Shown in pieces: positions 1 through 5,734 of a stretch of DNA of 7,981 nucleotides (position 1 is the stretch's first letter; the number at the start of each line of letters is the position of its first letter). The stretch spans positions 1-7,981 of the forward strand of contig JAKAWO010000134.1 in the NCBI GenBank assembly GCA_021827255.1. The letters are read 5' to 3'. The notes under the pieces were generated by a model, which worked only from the letters and a program-made list of their open reading frames with translations, had not been told where the DNA came from and made no database searches. The stretch is from Acidobacteriota bacterium (GTDB taxonomy: Bacteria > Acidobacteriota > Terriglobia > UBA7540). The translations under genes were made by a program, and so were the position numbers.

Positions 1-470
1 TGCTTGTGCCATTGAAGGGATGACGTGTGAATGTAATGGATAGTCGAAACAAGCTCCATCTCCTTTGGCGACAGCTCTGAAAAGGTTTTAGCGACATTGT
101 CCAGCTTCGATTTGTGCTCGGCCAGTTCGTCGGAGTGTTGGTTCAAAAGAATTTCCAAGTTGCCGCCTGGTGCGTAGTCGGACCGCTGGGGGTCGCTCGA
201 TTTGTCGCCGATGACGTCGTCCACGATCGGATTTTCGGTCACCTCAAACACTTCCTGGCTGAAGGGGCCGTAAGGGTGGATTTCGAATCGAAACGGCAGC
301 GGCGCCCCGGCCGCCTCAGCGAAGTAGCACAGCTTCTGAAGGATGGTCCTGCCCAGCGTTTTGTCGCTCACCTGCTTGTACTCGATCAGGTACGCAACGA
401 GGAGGAATGCTCGACTTTGGGCCTGCGGTCGCGAGTTGATGCGCTGAGTTCGGAGGGCGGGCCGCCGCAA
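1..470 (-). CDS. YwgA/DUF4065 (Panacea)-like protein, 3' end cut by the window edge
   Basis: Reading the minus strand from about 470 to the left edge gives an uninterrupted frame of about 156 codons, still open at base 1. The core reads AFLLVAYLIEYKQ, then TILQKLCYFAEAAGAPLPF, then HPYGPFSQEVFEV, and near the edge ELVSTIHYIH. The pattern 'LQKL.YF ... YGP.S.EV' is what I know from YwgA-like proteins and the DUF4065/Panacea fold, which includes toxin-antitoxin antitoxins and several uncharacterised proteins. No catalytic residues can be named. The start is unclear: the only canonical upstream start is a TTG at 470 without a ribosome binding site, the frame is closed by a stop at about 499, and the next in-frame start (GTG at 371) would remove the conserved first helix. 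The residues before AFLLVAY are Arg-rich and do not look like protein. The gene may be 5'-damaged. It is divergent from the thioredoxin-like gene. The family call is moderately sure; a role as an antitoxin is not shown. Confidence 0.55.
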   Translation of the reverse strand, partial: MRRPALRTQRINSRPQAQSRAFLLVAYLIEYKQVSDKTLGRTILQKLCYFAEAAGAPLPFRFEIHPYGPFSQEVFEVTENPIVDDVIGDKSSDPQRSDYAPGGNLEILLNQHSDELAEHKSKLDNVAKTFSELSPKEMELVSTIHYIHTSSLQWHK

Positions 471-552
471 ACGGCGCGGACGCGAGGCGACTGGATTTTA
501 GGCGCCGGGTTGATTAAAATGGGCGAAGGCGCTCGAAGGTTGCCGAGCCGCG

Positions 553-559
553 AAAGGAG
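553..559 (+). promoter_or_regulatory. Ribosome binding site of the thioredoxin-like gene
   Basis: AAAGGAG lies 9 bases before the TTG at 569. It is the evidence for a TTG start there: the frame has no upstream ATG, and the next residues form a clean signal sequence. Confidence 0.6.
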
Positions 560-568
560 TTTTAGGCC

Positions 569-1447
569 TTGACAAGAAAACGATGGGGACGATGGCTGGC
601 CGCCGGAATACTGCTGCTGCTCTCGGCGGCGATCGTAGCGGCCCAGGCCAGGAAGGCCGCGGGGCTCGAGGCGGTCCGCGATGAGGTGCTGCGCTACGTG
701 CGGCAGCGATTCAGCATTCCGGCGAACGTTACGCTGAGCTTGGCGCCTTTCCGCGACGCCGAGGGGCTTCCCGAGTTTTACCAAACCACGGTGCTGGTGA
801 ACGGCGGCAAGTCGCAGCAGGTAGCCTACGTCAGCAAGGACGGCAAATATCTGATCTTCGGGAACATTTACCAACTCGGGTCCGACCCGCGGCTGGCGGT
901 GGAGCGTCAGATCGATCTGCGCGACCAGGCAGGCGTGGGCCCGGCCAACGCGCCGGTGACGATTGTCGAGTATTCCGACCTCGAGTGCCCCATGTGCGCC
1001 CGCATGCACGAGTTTCTGGCCAAGCAACTGATTCCCAAGTACGGCAACAAAATCCGAGTTGTCTTCAAGGAATTTCCGCTGGTGCAGATTCATCAGTGGG
1101 CGCTCTCGGGCGCGATTGCCGACCAGTGCGTTTTTGAGATCAATCCCAGCGCCGTCCTGCCCTTCCGCACGCTGGTCTTTGAAAACCAGGGTCTGGTGAA
1201 TGCGACCAATGCGCGTTCCCTGCTACTCGATTTCGCCCAGCGCGTGGGAGTGGAGCGCCTGAAGCTCGCCACCTGCATGGATTCCAAAGCGACCCTGCCC
1301 CGCGTCGAGGCCAGCATGAGGGAGGGCCAAAGACTCGGCGTCAACAGTACACCCACGCTTTTTGTTAACGGCCAGATGGTCGTCGGCCTGCCGCCCCCCG
1401 CGCAGTTTGACGCCATCGTGGATCACGCCCTCGCTGCCGCCCGGTAG
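569..1447 (+). CDS. DsbA-family thioredoxin-like disulfide oxidoreductase
   Basis: A 292-residue exported protein, probably acting on disulfides in the periplasm. Residues 4-25 (RKRW, then a Leu/Ala-rich stretch ending AAQA) form a signal peptide or N-terminal anchor. Residues about 30-110 are an N-terminal extension of the kind seen before DsbA-like domains in acidobacterial proteins. From about 126 the thioredoxin fold begins (PVTIVEYSDLECPMC). The CPMC redox motif is at 140-143 and the cis-proline loop is NSTPTLFVNG with Pro262. Two further cysteines, 187 and 236, lie in the helical insertion and may form a second disulfide, as in other Thioredoxin_4/DsbA-like proteins. The start is a TTG supported by AAAGGAG 9 bases upstream. 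The gene stands alone: the left neighbour is divergent and about 440 bp without a gene follow. Substrate and redox partner (for example a DsbB- or VKOR-like protein) cannot be seen here. The family call is secure; oxidase versus isomerase role is not determined. Confidence 0.9.
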   Translation: MTRKRWGRWLAAGILLLLSAAIVAAQARKAAGLEAVRDEVLRYVRQRFSIPANVTLSLAPFRDAEGLPEFYQTTVLVNGGKSQQVAYVSKDGKYLIFGNIYQLGSDPRLAVERQIDLRDQAGVGPANAPVTIVEYSDLECPMCARMHEFLAKQLIPKYGNKIRVVFKEFPLVQIHQWALSGAIADQCVFEINPSAVLPFRTLVFENQGLVNATNARSLLLDFAQRVGVERLKLATCMDSKATLPRVEASMREGQRLGVNSTPTLFVNGQMVVGLPPPAQFDAIVDHALAAAR

Positions 1448-1890
1448 CGGCGGCCTTCAGGCCACCACCCGGCTGTAGCGGCGATGTGCGATCGCCGACG
1501 GTCGCCGCTCTGAGCCTGCCCTGACGCAGGAAGGCAGCGGCGACCCCGCCGATGGCCCGCCGCCAACAGCGCGGATGAAAGTTCTATGCGTTAGCGCGAT
1601 TCTGGCCGCGGCGCGATTGGGCAACCTGAAATGACTGGCTTGCGGAATGCTGAAGGTGGCGATCAGCGCCTGCGCCTTGCTCACCACCCCGTCCCGCTAA
1701 AACCCCGCATGCTCCTTGACTGCCGCGTCGGCGAGGGTTGTGAAACTCGCTCTCGCGTTGGCAGGAAAGCTCAAATCTCAGGGGCGCCCCCAATTCGCAG
1801 ATATTGCAGCGAAGATGATGTATAGGGCACCCCGTAGGAGTCGAGGGGCCTATTTATCCAACCTGCCGGCGGTTGACGCTTAGGTGTACA
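1448..1890. other. About 440 bp without a convincing gene
   Basis: Several short frames cross this stretch on both strands, but none has a ribosome binding site together with protein-like composition. The first 60 bases are hairpin-forming repeats (separate entry). A 20-codon frame from the ATG at about 1574 (MKVLCVSAIL and onward) resembles a small signal peptide without a body and is not called. The last 80 bases must hold the promoter of the methyltransferase gene. TTGACG at 1873 and TACAAT at 1887 look like promoter boxes, but only 8 bases separate them, so I do not call them a promoter. Confidence 0.5.
1452..1509. repeat. Hairpin cluster behind the thioredoxin-like gene
   Basis: A perfect hairpin GGCC-TTCA-GGCC spans 1452-1463 just after the stop codon. 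It is followed by the inverted pair AGCGGCGA (1477-1484) and TCGCCGCT (1502-1509), with a nested GCGAT/ATCGC pair. TAGCGGCG also occurs as a direct repeat at 1445 and 1476. There is no T-run, so a classical intrinsic terminator is not shown. The elements may act as mRNA 3'-end hairpins or be copies of a dispersed GC-rich palindromic repeat. Confidence 0.4.
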
Positions 1891-2634
1891 ATGCGTAGGA
1901 ACCGAAGTTGGAGGATGGCAAAGCCAAGGGCGATTTCGCTTTTCTCGGGTTGCGGGGGCTCGGACCTCGCCGTGCAGAATTGCGGATTTAGCATCGTTTG
2001 GGCCAACGACGTGTGGGACGTGGCGTGCCAAACGTACCGAGATAACATTCCCAATGCGAAAATCGAAGAAGGGGACATCCGATGCTTTGATAAATTCCCG
2101 GATGCCGATCTCCTTTTCGGCTGCTACCCGTGCCAAGGGTACAGCCAAGGCGGGCGACGAAATCCCGATGAACCGATAAATTACCTTTACCAAGAATTTG
2201 ACAGAGTTCTTCGACAGATTCGCCCAAAGGCATTCGTGGTTGAAAACGTAATTGGCATGGCTTATGGCAAAAACAAGATGCTCTTGATGAACCAAGTGTA
2301 CCGATTCCGCATGGCCGGTTATCGTGTAACCTGGGCCGCGCTCGACGCGAAGGATTTCGGGGTCGCGCAAACCCGGCGACGGGTTTTTATTGTGGGAATC
2401 CGGTCAGATCTCGGCTTGACGTATGCTTTTCCGGCACCGACATATGGGCCGGCCAGGAATAAGCCCTATACTGCCCAGTCGAATGTCATAAAGGGACTGC
2501 CAAAGTGGCCTAATGGGGAGTTCAATGCCGAAGGCTTCCATTGGTATTATCTTTCTCGAAACCGCCGTCAGCCGTGGGGAAAACCAGCTCCTTGCATTGT
2601 GGGACATTGGCGACACGTTCCTTACATCCTATAA
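1891..2634 (+). CDS. C5-cytosine DNA methyltransferase, catalytic part (frameshifted gene)
   Basis: Transfers a methyl group from S-adenosylmethionine to C5 of cytosine in a specific DNA site. Counting from the ATG at 1891: motif I SLFSGCGGSDLA (about 16-27, cofactor binding); motif IV GCYPCQGYS with nucleophile Cys81; motif VI VVENV with Glu118; motif VIII QTRRRVFIVG (160-169). A short target-recognition region follows, ending in HWRHVP. The frame then hits TAA at 2632-2634, before motifs IX and X, which continue in another frame from 2622. With the one-base shift repaired the protein has about 323 residues, the size of small enzymes such as M.HhaI. Possible starts are TTG 1873, ATG 1891 (AGG 6-8 bases upstream, preferred) and ATG 1915 (GGAGG directly adjacent, so too close). 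A vsr gene nearby supports a modification role. The recognition sequence cannot be read from the protein. As written, the product lacks motif X and part of the cofactor pocket and should be inactive. Confidence 0.9.
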   Translation: MRRNRSWRMAKPRAISLFSGCGGSDLAVQNCGFSIVWANDVWDVACQTYRDNIPNAKIEEGDIRCFDKFPDADLLFGCYPCQGYSQGGRRNPDEPINYLYQEFDRVLRQIRPKAFVVENVIGMAYGKNKMLLMNQVYRFRMAGYRVTWAALDAKDFGVAQTRRRVFIVGIRSDLGLTYAFPAPTYGPARNKPYTAQSNVIKGLPKWPNGEFNAEGFHWYYLSRNRRQPWGKPAPCIVGHWRHVPYIL

Positions 2635-2861
2635 GCCCCCCGCTCAGACGCGTTGACACCGACCACTGGCGGTTTTCTACCAACCGCCGTGCCAGGCGCC
2701 TCTCATACAGGGAGTGTGCAGCGATACAGGGTTTTCCCGCGAACTTTGTCTGGAATCGAGGCACAGTGCGCGAAAAATTTCAGATGATCGGAAATGCCGT
2801 TCCTCCCCCACTTTTTGCTGCCGTCTTGCGCGGCCTAAGTCGAGTGTGGAAGATCCCCTAG
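2622..2861 (+). pseudogene. C-terminal part of the methyltransferase, out of frame with the rest
   Basis: Reading from T2622 in the next frame gives LHPISPPLRRVDTDHW, then RRLSYRECAAIQGFP (motif IX) and MIGNAVPPPLFAAVL (motif X), ending at TAG 2859-2861. In C5 methyltransferases the run 'RH.PLHP' joins exactly where the first part ends in RHVP, so both pieces are one gene interrupted by loss of one base, most simply a T in CCTTAC at 2620-2625. No start codon or ribosome binding site of its own is convincing. The final codon shares CTAG with the stop of the convergent gene. The identification is sure; whether the shift is real or a sequencing error is open. Confidence 0.85.
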
Positions 2862-3709
2862 TTCAGCGGGATTCCCAGGGCGTGGTCACGCTCTCCTTCA
2901 AGCCACGCCGCAGTTTCGGGGAAAGGGGTTGTAGGCGCGTGCTCGCAGATTCGGAAGCGATCGAGTGTCAGACAATACGGAGCGAGTTTTCTGAGTCGCG
3001 CGTTTTCATCCATTGCGAAAGGGACCGCGAAGAACGTTATAAAGGTGCTTCGATGGTCGCCTTGGAAGTAGCTCCAGAACAATGCGGGCTGGGTCTCCAT
3101 ACCCTTTCTCTTCCAGTCCGTTCGACCTGTAGCGCAATTCCCCAGAGCGACGAATCTTGGGAACTTATTGTCCCGGAAATTCTTCACAATTAGAACATCC
3201 CAGCCCGCGTCACCGCCATCAGGAGCCGTGGTTTTCAGCTTCTGCCCCAAGTTCGGGATTAATTCAATGACCTTGTCCAGGAGTGCGGCATAGTCTGGTA
3301 TATGCGCAGAGGCCCATGGTGCTCCGATACGCAAAGCATGGCCGCCAAAAAAGCTCCTTGCCGCGTTCATCACAACTGATTCAAACTGCAGCGCCCTTTG
3401 CTCATTCTGAATATCTGACGCTGGTAGTAAGCTAAGGGCGAGACAAAAAAGGTACGTCGTACTCGCGGGGTTCGGGTGGGCGAGTTCGAGCTTGGACCCG
3501 TCAGTCGTGAACGGGTAAGCACTTTCCAAAAGTTTCTGACGGTCGCGGAATTCGTCCAACACATTTTGAGCCGTTTGCTCTACGCGGGGCCTGTCTTCCT
3601 CATCCAGAGCAACCTCGAGCGACTCGACAATCGCGCTGGCAGCGGTGGGTCTTCCGCTCGCCCAGGTTTGCAGCTCGATGATGTCTGATATTTCCTCGAC
3701 GGGTTTCAT
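2858..3709 (-). CDS. Uncharacterised 283-aa protein, candidate restriction nuclease subunit
   Basis: I do not recognise a named family with certainty. The 283-residue protein has a helical N-terminal region (1-60) and no signal peptide or membrane segment. A central block looks like a PD-(D/E)XK-type core: Glu110 in a helix (LQFESVVMNAA), then DGGDAGWDVLIVKNF with Asp171 at the start of a strand, then FVALGNCATGRTDWKRKG. In related proteins as I recall them the last strand reads 'LGQCATG..W..K', so Asn191 stands where Gln or Glu would be expected and Lys200 is a candidate Lys. The start ATG 3709 overlaps the stop of the ParB-like gene as ATGA, so the two are translationally coupled and probably work together. 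The stop overlaps the stop of the convergent methyltransferase. This context (methyltransferase, Vsr) is the main argument for a restriction role; nuclease activity is inferred, not shown. Confidence 0.7.
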   Translation of the reverse strand: MKPVEEISDIIELQTWASGRPTAASAIVESLEVALDEEDRPRVEQTAQNVLDEFRDRQKLLESAYPFTTDGSKLELAHPNPASTTYLFCLALSLLPASDIQNEQRALQFESVVMNAARSFFGGHALRIGAPWASAHIPDYAALLDKVIELIPNLGQKLKTTAPDGGDAGWDVLIVKNFRDNKFPRFVALGNCATGRTDWKRKGMETQPALFWSYFQGDHRSTFITFFAVPFAMDENARLRKLAPYCLTLDRFRICEHAPTTPFPETAAWLEGERDHALGIPLN

Positions 3710-4779
3710 CGGGTCCGTTTTCGTGCCACGCGCGTCTGGCTTTGGGCGGTGTTAAGTTTTAGCTTTTCGAATGCACGATCGAGGCTTTCAATCGCGGAAA
3801 CCACCCTTGCGTCGTCTCTTACATCGAAGATCTTCGGCAGACACTCCTCGATTGTATAAGCTGCGTTCATAAGCTTTTCGGCTGTTTGACCCGAGTTGAA
3901 CTCCGTATAAAGAAGTGCGCCTTCCAGGCTGCGCTTCGCGCGGAAATACTGAAGCGCGCTCGGACTCGCCAGTACGAAGTCAAATTTCTGTTGCGAGCGG
4001 CTATTCAGCAGCGGCGGCACTTCCTTCGTTCCGATGACCCAGCCGATGAACTCACCCAACTGTTCTATGTGGTCATGCGGAACGGGCGTTTTTGCCGGCA
4101 CACCAGACTTCAGGCCCAGGAAATCCTGAACCTGCTGGCTTCCCAGAAGAGTGTAAAAGGTGCCAAAAAAGCGTCTCTGGTACGCTTTTTCGGGGTCGAA
4201 CTTTCCCTCGGTTTCGGCCTGCTTTAATGCAAGGAAGGCTACCAGCCACCGCCGAAGGGTCGGCAAATTTGTTCCTAGCCGGCGGGCAAAATCGGAAAGG
4301 TTCGAATCTGAGAAATCCTCGCCACAACGTAAGAGCACAAACTTCGCTTTAGCTTCCGGTGTCCACTCACGAGCAGCCGTCACGTGCTTATAGCCAAGGT
4401 ACGCGTCCAGCCTTGCCTGGTCCCAGCCCGTTTGGATGTTGACCTTTTTGAGAGTGTCGGCGAATTTTTGATTCACCGGGGGAGGGGTCGGCTCCGGCTT
4501 CCCATCCCCAATTCTTCCACCGTTGAGGATTTTCAGGGCGGCCAGCCTTCGATTACCCTCTACAACGTAATATTCCCCTTTCTTATCTGCAGGTCGCGCG
4601 ATCACCGGGTCGCCCCCGATCACGCCCGACACAGCCATTGAGTTCAGCAGGTCATCAATGCCTACGTCCTCAACGAGGAACCGGAAAATCTCTGGCTGGC
4701 TCCCAGCCGCCGGCAGCCGGGGGTTATGGGGGTCGAAATGAAGCTTCTCGACCTCGACGGATTTGGTTTCGATTGCCGT
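3706..4779 (-). CDS. ParB/Srx-fold DNA-binding protein, probable ACG start
   Basis: About 357 residues if translation starts at ACG 4779; 310 from the first ATG (4638). With the longer start: a ParB/Srx-like N-terminal domain (1-90) with VEVEKLHFDPHNPRLP (8-23), the helix IFRFLVEDVGIDDLLNSM, and the signature EGNRRLAALK (Glu74-Lys83), the place of the nucleotide-binding GERR motif of ParB. Next comes GYKHVTAAREWTPEAKAKF and a helix-turn-helix-like segment LSDFARRLGTNLPTLRRWL (about 162-180), then a helical C-terminal part with a basic tail. The 47 residues before ATG 4638 match the fold, so they belong to the protein, but that frame has no ATG, GTG or TTG up to the TAG at 4803. AGGGA at 4791-4787 sits 7 bases before ACG 4779, an ideal spacing. 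The stop overlaps the next gene's ATG. There is no parA, and the neighbours point to restriction rather than plasmid partition. Such domains can bind or hydrolyse NTP; here this is inference. Confidence 0.8.
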   Translation of the reverse strand, partial: TAIETKSVEVEKLHFDPHNPRLPAAGSQPEIFRFLVEDVGIDDLLNSMAVSGVIGGDPVIARPADKKGEYYVVEGNRRLAALKILNGGRIGDGKPEPTPPPVNQKFADTLKKVNIQTGWDQARLDAYLGYKHVTAAREWTPEAKAKFVLLRCGEDFSDSNLSDFARRLGTNLPTLRRWLVAFLALKQAETEGKFDPEKAYQRRFFGTFYTLLGSQQVQDFLGLKSGVPAKTPVPHDHIEQLGEFIGWVIGTKEVPPLLNSRSQQKFDFVLASPSALQYFRAKRSLEGALLYTEFNSGQTAEKLMNAAYTIEECLPKIFDVRDDARVVSAIESLDRAFEKLKLNTAQSQTRVARKRTR

Positions 4780-4802
4780 ACGAACGTCCCTGATTCTACA
4801 CT
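4773..4802 (+). promoter_or_regulatory. Weak promoter candidate for vsr
   Basis: TTGCCG (4773-4778) and TACACT (4797-4802) are 18 bases apart and each matches 4 of 6 consensus bases. Transcription would begin near 4809, almost at the ATG at 4811, so the vsr message may be leaderless; this fits the lack of a ribosome binding site. On the other strand TAGAAT (4798-4793) could be a -10 box for the ParB-like gene, so two promoters may overlap face to face. Confidence 0.25.
4787..4791 (-). promoter_or_regulatory. Ribosome binding site before the ACG start of the ParB-like gene
   Basis: On the minus strand AGGGA is followed by 7 bases and then ACG in the correct frame. It is the only ribosome-binding-like motif in the 5' region, which is why the ACG is favoured over the two ATC codons nearby. 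Confidence 0.45.
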
Positions 4803-4810
4803 AACTTGAA

Positions 4811-5311
4811 ATGGCGAGAGGCAAAACAATTGTCAGCCGGGCCAGAAGCGAAAACATGCGCGCGATTCGTTCATTTGGGAACAGGACAACTGAAATCCAC
4901 TTAAAAGCTCTTCTTATCCAGCGTGGTATCAGCGGTTGGAAGTTGCGCGACGCGCATGTGCTAGGAGCCCCCGATTTTTACTTCCCCACCGAGCGCTTGG
5001 CCGTCTTCGTGGACGGCTGCTTCTGGCACGGGTGCCCAAAATGCGGACACATCCCGAAAACAAACAGAGCGTACTGGCGTGCAAAGATCGCGCGGAATCA
5101 GGCAAGGGATCGGCGCATTTCGAGGCAGCTAAGAGCGTTACGGTTCTCCGTCATCCGACTTCGTGAGTGCGATCTCAAGGCGCGAAAACTCGAGTGCCTG
5201 CGGCGCATCCAGCGCGCCCTCAAGCACCGATTGGAGAGCGACCGGCCCTTTCACCGTGGCTACGCGTTGCGCGCTACGCTTGCGATGCGCTCTACGCCAA
5301 GATCGGCTTGA
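4811..5311 (+). CDS. vsr: Very short patch repair endonuclease (Vsr)
   Basis: Nicks DNA next to T:G mismatches that arise when 5-methylcytosine deaminates, so that the T is replaced by C. The 166-residue protein shows the family in order: RSENMRAIRS (12-21, the usual N-terminal motif), APDFYFP with catalytic Asp55, VFVDGCFWHGCPKC (67-78) with Phe71, Trp72 and general base His73, then PKTNRAYWRAKIARNQARD and VIRLRECDLK with Cys120. By comparison with E. coli Vsr, Cys70, Cys75, Cys78 and Cys120 are candidate zinc ligands. The last 25 residues or so, after RIQRALKHR, look unlike the family and may be a tail added by the join to unrelated DNA. The start is ATG 4811, since an in-frame TAA lies just before it and no ribosome binding site is seen. 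The gene is divergent from the ParB-like gene and not directly beside the methyltransferase it should serve; four genes in three transcription units form one island. Confidence 0.92.
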   Translation: MARGKTIVSRARSENMRAIRSFGNRTTEIHLKALLIQRGISGWKLRDAHVLGAPDFYFPTERLAVFVDGCFWHGCPKCGHIPKTNRAYWRAKIARNQARDRRISRQLRALRFSVIRLRECDLKARKLECLRRIQRALKHRLESDRPFHRGYALRATLAMRSTPRSA

Positions 5312-5316
5312 TGCGC

Positions 5317-5661
5317 TCACAAGACGCAGTGCCGTTCCCGCAGCTTTCCGCATTCATTGCGACCCAGTTTAAGGCTCCCGTTGTCCAGCACGATCCGGAG
5401 CTGCGCCTGTGGTGCCTGGGCGTGAAGCACGACGCCGACGACGAAGTGAGCGTCGCCGCCGGTGGTCGTGCTCATGGTGAAGTTTGTGCCTTCGTTCGTG
5501 AGGCTCACCTTGGCATTGGGGATCACCGCTCCCGACTGATCCGTTATCGTCCCCTGAACCGATCCCGTGTCCACTTGGCCGAAGAGGCATGGGCCGCACA
5601 AAGCGACGAGCACCACCAAAGCCGATAGCAGCAATTGCAAGAAAACCTTCCGCTTTTTCAT
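5317..5661 (-). pseudogene. Truncated N-terminus of a TonB-dependent receptor-like protein
   Basis: From ATG 5661 (GAGGATC upstream) the protein starts MKKRKVF followed by a hydrophobic signal peptide ending near CLFGQ (residue 29). It continues VDTGSVQGTITDQSGAVIP and NAKVSLTNEGTNFT, the beginning of a CarboxypepD_reg-like beta-sandwich, found at the N-terminus of many acidobacterial outer-membrane TonB receptors of about 1000 residues. After TTTGGD (residue 70, about 5452) the expected 'Y.F..L..G.Y' strand is missing; unrelated residues follow up to a stop at 5317. The break therefore lies near 5452 and the plug and barrel are absent. An ATG at 5685 is in frame but has no ribosome binding site. 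The fragment lies between vsr and an IS remnant, so rearrangement is the likely cause. A short exported protein could still be made. The sequence 5317-5450 is of unknown origin. Confidence 0.65.
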
Positions 5662-5682
5662 CGGATCCTCGTTGTTACCGCG

Positions 5683-5711
5683 CATTTATCTCATGCGAGA
5701 GCTCTTGTCAA
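5683..5711 (-). promoter_or_regulatory. Promoter of the truncated receptor gene
   Basis: On the minus strand there is a perfect -35 box TTGACA (5711-5706). TAAATG follows at 17 bases (3 of 6 matches), and GATAAA at 15 bases (4 of 6). The ATG at 5661, with its ribosome binding site, is 22 bases further on. The -35 is strong, the -10 is poor. Confidence 0.4.
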
Positions 5712-5734
5712 AAACTTCTTTTTCTTACACGTAA

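Noticed and set aside
114..572. Plus-strand frame of 152 codons at the left edge
   Set aside because: The minus strand carries the protein-like sequence with LQKL and YGP motifs; the plus frame has no recognisable features.
386..1093. Long minus-strand frame of 235 codons opposite the thioredoxin-like gene
   Set aside because: It has no family motifs and lies opposite a gene with a full active site, signal peptide and ribosome binding site; it is a high-GC shadow.
1574..1633. Small frame MKVLCVSAIL... of 20 codons
   Set aside because: It has a signal-like composition but no convincing ribosome binding site and no conserved body; chance is likely.
1873..1892. TTGACG and TACAAT as promoter boxes of the methyltransferase gene
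   Set aside because: The spacer is only 8 bases, too short for sigma-70 type recognition; TACAAT also includes the first bases of the start ATG.
2616..2634. Programmed -1 frameshift in the methyltransferase
   Set aside because: GTTCCTTAC contains no slippery heptamer, and no downstream stem or upstream Shine-Dalgarno-like stimulator stands out; a deleted base is simpler.
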